Notes: a model not told the origin generated them from the sequence alone. A stretch of DNA of 64,000 nucleotides from Blastopirellula sp. J2-11 (GCF_024584705.1 NZ_CP097384.1:1426001-1490000), one strand, 5' to 3'. Shown: positions 8,727 through 17,681, counted from the stretch's first letter. Numbers and translations: made by a program.

Positions 8727-9993
8727 TCTTGGTGAGAACCTTATCTGAAATGTATTTTGCCATCTGCAGGACATGCAATTGAGTTGAAACCTGCGAGAAA
8801 AAATCATCGCTGTGTTTTAGCAGCCCCATTGCCACAATAAACATTGGGACAATGTACTCCTCGTCCCACTCCGTCTCTTCAGGAAATGCCTTCCTTGCAC
8901 GGTCCCGCACTTTTGCAATTAGTTGAATACAGCGTTGCATTCCTTCGGTCTCGAGTTGCGGCACTTGGTCACCGAACCCCAACCATTCAGACAATTTCTG
9001 GATCTCTTGATAGGGCATTGCCGCCGGCAAAGTGACGAACCTCAAGTTGCACTCCATAAGTACGAAATCTTTTGCGATGTGTGCATCTCGATCGGCCCAT
9101 CCGAAGTCAATAATTCGTGGTTCGTTTTGTGCAAATACGATGTTTTTGGGATGAAGGTCGCCATGCACACCTCCGCAATACATGCTTATCTTTCGGCCAG
9201 ATAAGCGATTGAGGACATGGAAAGGATTTGGCCATACAGCTCCGAATACCTGCGTAGTGCTCACCGTCTCGTCGCCCCAGCTGTTCCTCCAGTGAGTCGA
9301 CCAGTCTGCCGTGTCGATTTTCCGCAGATACTTCTTGTACTCGTCGAAAACACGCTTCGAGGATGACACTGCAGTACCACCTCGACGATGAAGTGGCCAT
9401 AGATAGTCAAACGCCTTGTCAAGCGCATTGGATAATTCATCGACTGTCTTCGAGTCGTTCCTCAAACCCTTCCAGACATCGTCAATTCGAAGGTTCAACT
9501 TTTGCTGATAGGCTTCGGCTCCCCAAATGCCACCTGCGGACGCAAATGGAGACCAAAGCACAGTGAACGGCTGGGCATCCCCTGCTGAAACGTGGCAAAC
9601 AAGAGGCGTCGCGAATCCGCATGGGGATAAAGCAATGAAGTTGGAGACGCCTTGATAGTCGTCATACTCTTTACGACACGAATCGCGATTAAGCGTCGGC
9701 TCGGCAAACTTCACGATCAACGGATGAGATGGCCATTTTTCGCCACTCGGACGAAAGTAGGCAACAAATACAGTTGCTTTGCTCTTCCCCTCATCACCGC
9801 CCAAACGGTTCAATGGGACCAATCGCAAGACGATATCATTTTTGTCGACTTCTTTAATGGTTGGCCAAATCTGTCTACGGAGAATTTCTTGTTCAGTCAA
9901 TTCACTCAGGAGTTTCAATGCCGACGTACGCACGCTCCGTTCTGCGTCTGGACTAAGTACGTCGAACTCAATATCTTTCATGCCACATCTCAC
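8719..9993 (-). CDS. APH/choline-kinase-like phosphotransferase (possible TCAD9-type)
   Basis: A 424-residue protein whose catalytic core is clear near residues 280-315: 'GGVHGDLHPKNIVF' is the Brenner HGDLHxxN catalytic loop and 'RIIDFGWAD' the metal-binding IDFG/W motif, followed by 'DFVLMECNLRF'. This is the aminoglycoside-phosphotransferase-like kinase fold. The family called ternary-complex-associated domain 9 has similar motifs and sits in predicted conflict systems; I cannot confirm membership. The start at 9993 is a GTG overlapping the previous stop (GTGA); an ATG at 9981 is an alternative. It is the third gene of the HIT/Dcd/kinase/ThiL-like operon. An antibiotic-kinase role is possible from the fold but not supported by the context. 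Confidence 0.72.
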   Translation of the reverse strand: MRCGMKDIEFDVLSPDAERSVRTSALKLLSELTEQEILRRQIWPTIKEVDKNDIVLRLVPLNRLGGDEGKSKATVFVAYFRPSGEKWPSHPLIVKFAEPTLNRDSCRKEYDDYQGVSNFIALSPCGFATPLVCHVSAGDAQPFTVLWSPFASAGGIWGAEAYQQKLNLRIDDVWKGLRNDSKTVDELSNALDKAFDYLWPLHRRGGTAVSSSKRVFDEYKKYLRKIDTADWSTHWRNSWGDETVSTTQVFGAVWPNPFHVLNRLSGRKISMYCGGVHGDLHPKNIVFAQNEPRIIDFGWADRDAHIAKDFVLMECNLRFVTLPAAMPYQEIQKLSEWLGFGDQVPQLETEGMQRCIQLIAKVRDRARKAFPEETEWDEEYIVPMFIVAMGLLKHSDDFFSQVSTQLHVLQMAKYISDKVLTKNE

Positions 9994-10595
9994 TTGCCAC
10001 GCTGCTCATCGACACGCGTAAAGGGTGAAGTACAGGCAAATTCCTCAAACAACGCTGGGCCAAAAGGCGTAGGCAGGTTCTGATAGACGCTATTGGCCAG
10101 TGGAGCCTTACTACTTGTTGCGTCCACATTGGCAATCAATAGGTGGCACACTGGCAAGCCTGCGCGCAATCGGACGGAATTTGGGTTGTGAGAAGTGACT
10201 TCAAACGTCAGTTCACAGGCAGCCTCCTTTCCGAATCCCGGAGAGACGAGATGCGAGTCGGAAGTGACGGATATTCCAAACCGAGAAATATGTGAGAGCG
10301 TCATAATGACGCCTAACAATCCACCGGTAAGGCCGATGCGTTCATTGGAACTGACGAGCAAGAGCTCCCCTCGGTTGATGGTAATTTCAGAAAAAGTTTC
10401 AATCGGACCAAGCAGATCTGCACTGCAATTCGGGGACCATACTTCAACCGGCTCGTCCCTCCTGTTCCAACGACGAACTTTACTGCCAAGCCGCAAGACA
10501 TAACTAGCGGCTTTGAGCAGTTCAGGCTCGAACGGTTCAATCACGAGCGCGGATTCAGACCGCTTGCGAGTAATCTGCTCCGCACTAAGAAACAT
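9990..10595 (-). CDS. dCTP deaminase / dUTPase-superfamily protein
   Basis: A 201-residue protein, close to the usual 190 of Dcd. The pattern 'LIEPFEPELLKAASYVLRLG' style start (here 'VIEPFEPELLKAASYVLRLG'), a beta-rich middle 'ELLLVSSNERIGLTGGLLG', the 'SHISRFGISV' segment corresponding to the phosphate-binding S-x-x-R, 'SHLVSPGFGKEAACELTF' and the late 'LRAGLPVCHLLI' all follow the dCTP deaminase/dUTPase trimer fold. Family members deaminate dCTP or hydrolyse dUTP, and phage-defence dCTP deaminases deplete the pool on infection. It overlaps the HIT gene by 11 bases upstream and the kinase by four bases downstream, showing a translationally coupled operon. Whether the deaminase Glu is intact cannot be settled by eye. 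Confidence 0.75.
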   Translation of the reverse strand: MFLSAEQITRKRSESALVIEPFEPELLKAASYVLRLGSKVRRWNRRDEPVEVWSPNCSADLLGPIETFSEITINRGELLLVSSNERIGLTGGLLGVIMTLSHISRFGISVTSDSHLVSPGFGKEAACELTFEVTSHNPNSVRLRAGLPVCHLLIANVDATSSKAPLANSVYQNLPTPFGPALFEEFACTSPFTRVDEQRGK

Positions 10596-11253
10596 CGGCG
10601 AACCTCAATTCTCTATATGCACTTAGAAGATCTTGTTCAGGCGATTCGTATTCCCGCCAATCCCAGGGTCTCTGGACACCAAATATCTCGACCAGCTTTC
10701 GACGCACATATTGGGAGCCGATGTTGTGCATGGACATTACTTCCTGGCCTATTGACGCTATCTCTCCAAAGGTGTCGCGAAGCACAATATAATTGTTTCC
10801 TTTTTCGTGGAATGACCAAGCGTCTAAGAGAGAGTCATGAGAGTGATAAGCAAATGGAAATAACGAAGCAACCGAAAGTGAATCTGGAACAGGAACGAAA
10901 TGAACGTGGCAGTGATAGATGCCACAACCAGTGCCGCTAAACGCTCTCGCTCCGTGTTCGAACAATAAATAGTTCCCAGGAGTTCCGCAGCCAGCTCTAA
11001 CTCGCTCAGCAATCGATGAGAATTCATCAAGCTCAACAGAGCCAAGGTCAGCAAAGCGTTCCACGTGTCGACGAGGAAGAATCAAAATGCTCTTCGGGAA
11101 AAGCTGACCAATGGTCGGCCAAGCAACCAATGAGTCCGATTCAAAAACGGTTCGATCCAATAGATCCTGACCGTAGATCCTCTGAAATCGCGAATCTGAA
11201 GCCCCAGAAAGCTCATCACAAAACTCGCACGCGACTGTTGGTGTGTTCTGCAT
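10585..11253 (-). CDS. HIT-family nucleotide hydrolase/transferase-like protein
   Basis: A 222-residue protein from the ATG at 11253 (MQNTPTVACEFC...); the open frame runs a further 25 codons upstream but those look non-coding. A Cys pair 'CEFC' near the N-terminus is typical of HIT proteins. The active-site triad 'GIYHCHVHFVPVP' (H-x-H-x-H followed by hydrophobics) lies around residues 120-132, preceded by the core 'GQLFPKSILILPRRHVERF'. HIT proteins cleave nucleoside phosphoramidates or dinucleotides or transfer nucleotidyl groups. As the first gene of a four-gene operon with Dcd-like, kinase and ThiL-like partners, it probably handles a nucleotide intermediate of that system. Confidence 0.85.
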   Translation of the reverse strand: MQNTPTVACEFCDELSGASDSRFQRIYGQDLLDRTVFESDSLVAWPTIGQLFPKSILILPRRHVERFADLGSVELDEFSSIAERVRAGCGTPGNYLLFEHGARAFSGTGCGIYHCHVHFVPVPDSLSVASLFPFAYHSHDSLLDAWSFHEKGNNYIVLRDTFGEIASIGQEVMSMHNIGSQYVRRKLVEIFGVQRPWDWREYESPEQDLLSAYRELRFADVS

Positions 11254-11620
11254 CTTCACTAATTCTGTCCTTACCTCGAGTTGCCCCCAAAAAGCGGCCC
11301 AACGCCGCAAAGCATGGATGGTTTCCAATACGTCAGTACCGAATTATATCCAGTTCTGTTGTCACCTGCGATGTCGATTAAACGAAAACGGTGCGTCGAG
11401 CGGACCATTCAATCCAATTGAAGAATCTTCGATTTTCTTGCGATCCGTTACGGCCACGGGAAATCTGGCTATGTCTCGCCACTGCTGTCAAAAGCGACGA
11501 TAAACGGTTGCTGAGAATATCGCCTCGGCAAATCAATTATGTTGTTCAGTTGTGTAAGGAACGGAGATCACAAAGCAACCCAGCAACGGCTACCTACCGC
11601 TTAACACCCGAGAGGCCCCA

Positions 11621-12874
11621 ATGCCCGAGTCAAGCAAAGAAGTCGTCCTGACCCGAAGAGAACTTTACGACAAGGTCTGGTCCACACCAATGATGCGACT
11701 GGCCGCCGAATACGGCCTGTCGGACGTAGGCCTGGCCAAGATTTGTAAACGTCACAAAATCCCCCGCCCGCCCCGCGGATACTGGGCCAAGCTTGAAAGC
11801 GGCAAAAAGGTTTACCCGCACCCTTTAACGCCGCTGAAAGACGAATCGCTGCAAACCGTCCGACTTTGGCAACCCGATGATCCCGTGCAGCCATTGGCCA
11901 ACAAACGTGACGCGATCGTCGACCCCAAGATCGCCCAATTAATCGAGCAAGAAGCGGACGACGAATTCCGAATCATGCCGTCTGCCGATCTCCGTGCCGC
12001 TCACCCGTTTGTTACCGCGACGCGAGACATGCTGACGGAATGTAAGCCCGACGAATACGGTCGACTACGGCTACCTCGCGAACGATCTACGCTGGCGTTT
12101 GACCTCAACGTATCGAAGGCCAATCTTCGACGCGCTCTGCTGATCGTCGACACGCTGTTGAAGGCCTTCAAAAAACGAGGCTACACGTGTGATTCTAGTA
12201 ACGATAAAAAAGAGCCGGGATTTGCGATATTGGGATGGAATTTCACGATCTCAATGTGGGAGTCGTCGAAACGCTACGCGCGGAAGCGGTCAGAGGGACT
12301 AAACGAAAATGATCTGGACTACTGGTTCTTTCGGGACTACGAGTACAAGCCGACGGGCAACTTAGAACTGAGAATCTACCCGCTGGGAACAATAAGGGAC
12401 ACCAAAACAACACCGCTGGAATCACGCCTACAGGGACTAATGATCCGCATTCTGAGGGAAATTGACGACTGGCAAGTGAGAGCCGAGCAGGCACGAATTG
12501 AAGAAGACAAGAAGCAGGCCCGCAAACTTGCGGCCATCGAGCGCGAGATCGACCGACGCCAAGACGGAGTCCGCGCCGCCAACCTAAGTCAAGCAATCCC
12601 CATTTGGGAAAACGCGATGAAAGTCCGTGGGTATGTCGACGCCGTGCGCGAAGAGGCGGTCCGGCGATACGGCATGGTAGACGAAGCCAGTGAAGTAGGC
12701 CTATGGCTGATCTGGGCTGAGAACTACCTCGCGACAATCGATCCCCTGGGGGCGGACCGCAACCTGCCGGTTTACTCGCTGACCAACAAGGAAGTCGACG
12801 CACTGCGAATACAATGCGAGGAGGATTGGAGTGACTACTCCGAGACGTTTTCGCGCTCCAGATGGCGCACCTAG
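11621..12874 (+). CDS. Hypothetical protein with N-terminal helix-turn-helix-like segment
   Basis: A 417-residue protein preceded by GAGAGG. The N-terminus 'TRRELYDKVWSTPMMRLA' and 'YGLSDVGLAKICKRHKIPRP' reads like a helix-turn-helix followed by the conserved 'PRGYWAKLESGK'; I have seen this arrangement in scattered bacterial accessory genes without assigned function. A charged, probably coiled-coil stretch lies around residues 285-320 ('RAEQARIEEDKKQARKLAA'). It stands alone, convergent with the reverse-transcriptase operon. DNA binding is suggested only by the N-terminal pattern. I do not recognise a named family. Confidence 0.7.
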   Translation: MPESSKEVVLTRRELYDKVWSTPMMRLAAEYGLSDVGLAKICKRHKIPRPPRGYWAKLESGKKVYPHPLTPLKDESLQTVRLWQPDDPVQPLANKRDAIVDPKIAQLIEQEADDEFRIMPSADLRAAHPFVTATRDMLTECKPDEYGRLRLPRERSTLAFDLNVSKANLRRALLIVDTLLKAFKKRGYTCDSSNDKKEPGFAILGWNFTISMWESSKRYARKRSEGLNENDLDYWFFRDYEYKPTGNLELRIYPLGTIRDTKTTPLESRLQGLMIRILREIDDWQVRAEQARIEEDKKQARKLAAIEREIDRRQDGVRAANLSQAIPIWENAMKVRGYVDAVREEAVRRYGMVDEASEVGLWLIWAENYLATIDPLGADRNLPVYSLTNKEVDALRIQCEEDWSDYSETFSRSRWRT

Positions 12875-13047
12875 TCTGTCGCGACGCCAATGTCTAACAG
12901 TTACCTAGGGCAGCCCTGTGCCCCTCAACCTCTCGTCTCATCGGCAATTGAAGGATGAGAAATCGACGTAGCTGACTCTTTCTGAGCAATGCTTTGCAGC
13001 GTTGCTCGCCCCAACCAAGGATTGTCTTGACTTGGTGCGATTAAGAA

Positions 13048-13302
13048 TCATGTAAAGCAGTTCCATGCCATTGTCCCGGTCAAATTCATCCGCGCCCTGA
13101 TGTGGATATGGGTCGCCTCAAGCCCCTTGAATCGCATCACCGTTTCGATGCGGACTTTGTCACGGGGGCTTATTTCGTTTCTGGACCACTCGACGCCCTT
13201 CGGCAATGACTTGGACTCAAGCAGTGAGATATGCCCCTCCGCGCCTTGGATGGGCATGAGAACACAAATATCCCCCGCTTCAACTCCTGGCTTGGCAAGC
13301 AA
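13048..13302 (-). pseudogene. C-terminal remnant of a UvrD/PcrA-like superfamily 1 helicase
   Basis: The open segment contains 'RIETVMRFKGLEATHIHI', matching the helicase motif V/VI region (T-x-H-R-F-K-G-L-E) of UvrD-type superfamily 1 helicases, preceded by a typical linker 'PGVEAGDICVLMPIQGAEG'. The frame continues a few codons further upstream ('HPIDLL') and then is lost, and the C-terminal 'SRAR' motif VI is missing or mutated. No other helicase motifs occur nearby. It is best read as the tail of a decayed helicase gene left between the hypothetical gene and the reverse-transcriptase operon. Confidence 0.5.
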
Positions 13303-13388
13303 ATCTATTGGGTGTGAATGCAGTCTCGCTGCTTGCTTCGCTCTCGTTTCCTAAGCGACACTCGGCAAAGCTGGAATGCCCTGAAAGC

Positions 13389-13427
13389 TAAAAAAAGAAC
13401 CCGCCCCAGCAAGTTGCTGAGACGGGT
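13389..13427 (-). terminator. Intrinsic terminator of the reverse-transcriptase operon
   Basis: On the minus strand a GC-rich hairpin (outer arms ACCCG/CGGGT, inner arms CAGCA/TGCTG, small loop) is followed by TTCTTTTTTT. It lies about 60-100 bases beyond the reverse-transcriptase stop. The stretch between stop and terminator (13428-13487) has further pairing potential (CTGGA/TCCAG), so the transcript ends in a structured 3' region. Confidence 0.75.
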
Positions 13428-13487
13428 ATTGCCTAGGTTCACCAGGCAGCGGTACTGGACGGCGGAGCCTCCAGTTAGAAATGGCCT

Positions 13488-14774
13488 CTATAGCTCATTC
13501 CCATGCTGTAATCGCTGCCAGACCCGTTCCTTAAGGCCTATCCAACGATTCCGTGCCTTATCAGCCCAATCTTCCAACTGCGAATATGTTCCGATTTCTC
13601 GGAAACCTGTATTTACAGCTATCTGACGTATCTGTCTAAGGCTCTGGAGTGCTTCACCGCTCTCAAAGACAGAACCAAGCGATTCAATCCATCCTTGGAT
13701 CACTCTCCTTGCAACTACAGTTGGGTTGGGTTCTTCATGAACTCTTTCCAAGAGTAAAGCAAGCTTATGGTACGACTCCCTGCTTATCGAGAACTCAATG
13801 CATGAACCGTTCCATCTGAGCAACAATCCCAGTATGGGTATTTTGGTTCCCTGACGGAGAAGATTCTGAGGAGAATTTCCGATCCCCTTCAACTCGAATT
13901 GAGCCTCTTGAAGCAAGCAACGCGCCCTGGAGAGTGCTTGATTGCCTTCGGCAGCGCTTCGGGACTGGTAGACGCTATTATCAACGTACCGGTACCAAAA
14001 CGTGTTGTCCGGAACTGCGACCGAAAGTGGCAGGTCCAGACAATAGTGCAATCTCAGAATGAGGGTCGGAGGACTCAGGGGGTCTCCCTGATCCAAACCT
14101 ATGGTCCGAGATTGCTGATCCCCTCGGATTATCACTCCAATCAACTGGAGCAATTGAGGGTCAGCGACATGCCGCGAGTAGTCCTCGACGGCGTGTTCAA
14201 CAAGTACGGAAGGGAAGGCATTTCGGATGTCATCCTGCGTGATGAAAGTACACCCGCAGACTTCTGCGCGATAAGTGACTTCCGCGAGCATCTCCGGAAT
14301 ACTTCGCCCGGGTCGAAACCCGATACACCCATGCAGTAGATGCGGATCAATTCGTTGGATTGTTTCCTTTGCCACCGCTGTTGACAAAATACGTTCCACC
14401 GCACATCGGATGCTCAGGTAGCGATAGCCACCACTATCTTTTGGAATACGATGAATGCGTGCGGGGCGAGGACGCCAAACTCCGCGCTCGATTTGATCCA
14501 CGATACGTTCCGCGATATCACCAAATTCGGTGACGCTGATGTCACGCAGGCGAATTCCGTCGATCCCCGCCCCCTGACCGGCAGAGAACTGCCGATCCTT
14601 AAAGACTTGAACGAGATTCCGGCGATTGACGATGGCGTCACGCGTGTAATCCAGCACCGTACTTCTGGGCCGCGATTGAGGCCTTCGATAACTCAAATCG
14701 TAGAAATAGGCCCCGCCAAGCCCATGGTCTGTAAAGCTATATGGAGTTGGGGCATCCGCCGTTGAAAGAGTCAT
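13488..14774 (-). CDS. Reverse transcriptase of group II-like/unknown-group type, with YVDN in place of YxDD
   Basis: A 428-residue protein from the ATG at 14774, which overlaps the upstream stop as ATGA. RT blocks in order: RT0 'GAGIDGI' (about residue 70), RT1/2 'RPRPARIHRIPK' and 'YRYLSI', RT3 'TFITQDDIRNAFPSV' with the first catalytic Asp (about residue 182), RT4 'GLDQGDPLSP' (about 227-236), RT5 'YRYVDNSVY' (about 261-269), RT7 'LGLLLRWNG'. In RT5 the second Asp of the YxDD box is Asn, so normal two-metal polymerisation is doubtful. No group II intron maturase or HNH domain follows, and no intron RNA is seen. The strict coupling with a helicase-like gene and position on an element suggest a defence or DGR-unrelated RT system rather than a retroelement. 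Confidence 0.85.
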   Translation of the reverse strand: MTLSTADAPTPYSFTDHGLGGAYFYDLSYRRPQSRPRSTVLDYTRDAIVNRRNLVQVFKDRQFSAGQGAGIDGIRLRDISVTEFGDIAERIVDQIERGVWRPRPARIHRIPKDSGGYRYLSIRCAVERILSTAVAKETIQRIDPHLLHGCIGFRPGRSIPEMLAEVTYRAEVCGCTFITQDDIRNAFPSVLVEHAVEDYSRHVADPQLLQLIGVIIRGDQQSRTIGLDQGDPLSPPTLILRLHYCLDLPLSVAVPDNTFWYRYVDNSVYQSRSAAEGNQALSRARCLLQEAQFELKGIGNSPQNLLRQGTKIPILGLLLRWNGSCIEFSISRESYHKLALLLERVHEEPNPTVVARRVIQGWIESLGSVFESGEALQSLRQIRQIAVNTGFREIGTYSQLEDWADKARNRWIGLKERVWQRLQHGNEL

Positions 14775-16267
14775 ACAAATACCTCTTGATTGCGTCTCTC
14801 GAGGAATGCCTGAAAGGCCGCCTGCACGGGACACTCCGCGCCGTCAATCCAGCCGGCATCTAGGCATGCCTTTTGTCGCGCATGGCTCCACCGTCGGAGC
14901 TGGGAATTATGCCTATCTTTAACATCGATTACATAAAGGCTTCGAGGCGAATGACCAGCAGTAGTAAGCTGCGAGGAGGGTATGGGAGGAAGTCCGAGCC
15001 CGCCTCCAGCCCAAAGGATCGCATCAAACGTTCCCGGCTGAATGTTCGCAAGACCTCCCGGGGTGGCGAGCAGCGTTTGCCCATCAACCCAACGCTGGGT
15101 CCCTCGTACCATCAATCGCTGCTTCTCCGCGGGGAGACCAGTGAGATCGACCGAGGCACTAACTCGGATAGGCCATGATTCAATCGTTGTGGCCAGTTGC
15201 GCTAGGTGCTCGATCGAATCCGTCAGCAGAGCGACTCGATGCTGCGCGTTGCAACACAATCCAGTGTTGGTAGCATTCAGGTATCTGGAGACTTTCTCAC
15301 CGTGACCTTCAACAAGACCGCAGGCAAGGCTTGTCAGCATTTGATTGCGATCGTTATTGAACCAAATCCCATTCCGCTTGGCCTGATAAGCCGTTTGCGC
15401 CGCCGTATCTGAAAATCTCTTTCGGATGAATGCCGTTCTCACATCGACTGGCCGGCGACCATGCCTGGGGACAATCGCTTGGCGAAATCCGAAGGTAGAT
15501 GCAAGCAAATCCGATTGTCGCTGCGTCCGATCCGTATCTTGGCCGAGTAGTCCAAAAAGACGACTGCAGACATCGGGTGTCGTCAGGAGCATTTGCCCAT
15601 TCTCTGAAATGGCTTCTAGGGCATCGTAGGCGATAATGACATCGCGTTTTTCAAATTCCACTTCACGAGCTTGTAGCGACCGAAAAAGACCGATCGAACA
15701 CCGGCCGGTTCCTGAGGTTCCCCGTCGCTGGTTCACTTTGTGCGCGTCAATTCCCCATCCTTTTAGCTTGGCTTGAACCCTGTCAGCTTGTTTGTTCGTT
15801 GCGACCATGATGGCGAAGGTCGAACTGGGAAAAGCTCTAGTCAGTTCCGCGATAATCTGCTCACGACCGACGCCTTGGCCAAGATAGATAAGTCCTGAAT
15901 CATGATCATGTACTAGCTCATGCACATGAGAGCTTGGCGGCCAGGAGACGTGTGACGCGACTTGCTCGGGCATCGGCAGTCGATTTCTCGGCCGCGTCAT
16001 TAACCGGCGATGAACCGTCAAATTGTGCTCACGAGCAAGGTATTCGATCAGCTCGATTAAGCCACGATTCGCACGGCGTGGACTTGGTGAAAGCAACGAT
16101 TCTCGAAGCTTGACAACGGCAACTGTCCCATCCGATTTCGCGATCGTTGTCAGCCGCTCCGTCGACAGCAATTCTTCAAAAATGCTGGCATCCGAATCGA
16201 GCGAGATGTACTGGCCGTGGTCTTCCAAGTAGTAATTTGGATGGTTGATGGTTTGGGAGGTGCTCAT
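14771..16267 (-). CDS. Degenerate superfamily 2 helicase-like protein, partner of the reverse transcriptase
   Basis: A 498-residue protein from the ATG at 16267. Its layout follows an SF2 helicase. 'GLIYLGQGVGREQII' stands where Walker A should be (GSGKT replaced by GVGRE). 'RDVIIAYDAL' stands at the DEAH position with only the first Asp-like residue left. 'MLLTTPDVCSRLFG' corresponds to the TATP motif. The second half has 'VALLTDSIEHLAQL', 'GQTLLATPGGLANI' and a final 'QLRRWSHARQKACLDAGW' like motifs IV-VI and the usual tail. ATP hydrolysis is therefore unlikely. The reverse transcriptase starts inside its stop codon, so the two are made together and probably form one complex. No named family is recognised. 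Confidence 0.65.
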   Translation of the reverse strand: MSTSQTINHPNYYLEDHGQYISLDSDASIFEELLSTERLTTIAKSDGTVAVVKLRESLLSPSPRRANRGLIELIEYLAREHNLTVHRRLMTRPRNRLPMPEQVASHVSWPPSSHVHELVHDHDSGLIYLGQGVGREQIIAELTRAFPSSTFAIMVATNKQADRVQAKLKGWGIDAHKVNQRRGTSGTGRCSIGLFRSLQAREVEFEKRDVIIAYDALEAISENGQMLLTTPDVCSRLFGLLGQDTDRTQRQSDLLASTFGFRQAIVPRHGRRPVDVRTAFIRKRFSDTAAQTAYQAKRNGIWFNNDRNQMLTSLACGLVEGHGEKVSRYLNATNTGLCCNAQHRVALLTDSIEHLAQLATTIESWPIRVSASVDLTGLPAEKQRLMVRGTQRWVDGQTLLATPGGLANIQPGTFDAILWAGGGLGLPPIPSSQLTTAGHSPRSLYVIDVKDRHNSQLRRWSHARQKACLDAGWIDGAECPVQAAFQAFLERRNQEVFV

Positions 16268-16728
16268 GATTATCTCGTGTAAGTCAAACTGCAAAATGGA
16301 CTCAACATACGATCATTGCGGGACAGATTGCCCACCTGACGAATGCCAAGTTGGCGAACCCCAAGGCTACCGATGGATTCCTGGCGTAGGCTTCGCTTTC
16401 CGCCGCGCCATCGGGAGAAAGACTCTGCCGCTTCTTCGAGGCCGCTCAATGCCTCGGCTCCCTGGAGCCTGCCCCAATTTGTGGTCATTCGCATTGAGCA
16501 CCGAGAGGCATTGCCTTTGGAAAGCTGCAAATTGGATAGCACGCGGATTCGTTTGCGGCAGTTGCTCGTGTTTTTCGGAATTTGGTTTCTAACTACCGTC
16601 TCAGCTTGGTGTAATTTGCTCGATCGGAATTTGTCGAGACCGAATCGTCCGTAAAAGCTAGACAAGTCACGCGCACATTGTAACAATGTCAATGTCGCTG
16701 TCAAAAGTTTCTGGAGAAGTTACCGAAA
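16268..16728. other. Divergent promoter region between the RT operon and the MerR-like gene, with a perfect dyad
   Basis: About 460 bp separate the two divergent starts. A perfect 7-1-7 inverted repeat, ACATTGT-A-ACAATGT, lies at 16675-16689, about 40 bases before the MerR-like start, and fits an operator. The remaining roughly 380 bp next to the helicase-like start contain only a weak minus-strand frame (16270-16704) without family resemblance. It is long enough to hold a leader or non-coding RNA for the RT operon, but I see no diagnostic structure. Confidence 0.4.
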
Positions 16729-17490
16729 ATGCCGGAAGTTACCTCGAAGGAAATCTTGCTCGCCACCGGCATCGCCAATGGCGTAACGCTGACTCGTTGG
16801 CACCAAATGGAGTTAATTCCGGAACCAACGATCCGAACCCACCCTTCAGGAAAAGGAAAGATCGCCTACTGGCCGGAGTGGGTACTTGAGCGCTGCCTGC
16901 GGATCAAGCAATTCCGAGCGAAGGGCTTTCAACTCGACGCGATAAAAGACATTTTGGGCACCGACTGGGAGATGGAGCCTCAAAAGTATAAGCGCCCTTA
17001 TGTCTTTGCCGAGGATCAATATCGAAGAGAGCTGTACGAAGCCTTGGAGGGCCTAAGGGGAGATATCGGGGAAATCTTAAGTAATTGGAGTCGAGGAACG
17101 AAGCGTTCGGGCTCGCAGCCACCCATCTCGGATATCACAGCAGAAATAGTAGAACACGCGATTAAGCTCGCGGAAGGAGGCTTTAATCCAATCTTGATCA
17201 TCAGCAAAGACGCTCTTGAGGTAACTACTGATTTTGTCCTGGCGGAGTATCTCGCGAATCATCGCGAAATAGACAACGCCCTGATCGTCATTCCGCTGGC
17301 CAAAGAGCTTCGGAAGTATTTTCAGATGACTCGTCGGATTCCTGATATTCCTTCGACACTACCGGTAAATCAAGTCACGATCGCGACAGAGGAAATAACG
17401 GAAGTGCGCGAATTTGTAACAGTCGACGACTGGTCCTTCGAGATCACTGCGAAAAAGCAATCGTCCAAGGGTCGTCGAAAACGGAAGTGA
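16729..17490 (+). CDS. MerR-like HTH regulator with unknown C-terminal part
   Basis: A 253-residue protein preceded by GGAGAAG. The N-terminal 70 residues 'KEILLATGIANGVTLTRWHQ...IPEPTIRTHPSGKGKIAYWPEWVLERC' and 'FRAKGFQLDAIKDIL' follow the MerR winged-helix layout (HTH, wing with GR/GK-x-YW, then helix 3-4). The C-terminal 180 residues are not the usual coiled coil and effector domain; they end in a basic tail 'KKQSSKGRRKRK'. It is divergent from the helicase-like/RT operon and a perfect dyad sits in its own promoter region, so control of both directions is plausible (inference). Start is supported by the ribosome site. Confidence 0.7.
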   Translation: MPEVTSKEILLATGIANGVTLTRWHQMELIPEPTIRTHPSGKGKIAYWPEWVLERCLRIKQFRAKGFQLDAIKDILGTDWEMEPQKYKRPYVFAEDQYRRELYEALEGLRGDIGEILSNWSRGTKRSGSQPPISDITAEIVEHAIKLAEGGFNPILIISKDALEVTTDFVLAEYLANHREIDNALIVIPLAKELRKYFQMTRRIPDIPSTLPVNQVTIATEEITEVREFVTVDDWSFEITAKKQSSKGRRKRK

Positions 17491-17681
17491 GCGCCATTAA
17501 GTGGCAATCCATCCGGACAGGGCAGGCCGAACAGTCCGCAGATAGTTAACCAACGCTGGCTGGCGTAATTGGTGAAGTCCGCGCTAACGAACTTCGCAAG
17601 CAAATCGAACTAACCACATACACGCAAATCGTAATAGATCGAACCCTTCCCAATTCATGACCGAATCCAAGTTGACTAACT

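Noticed and set aside
13488-14774. Group II intron maturase or diversity-generating retroelement RT
   Set aside because: No X/HNH domain and no intron ribozyme features, and no template/variable repeat pair was noticed nearby; the partner is a helicase-like gene.
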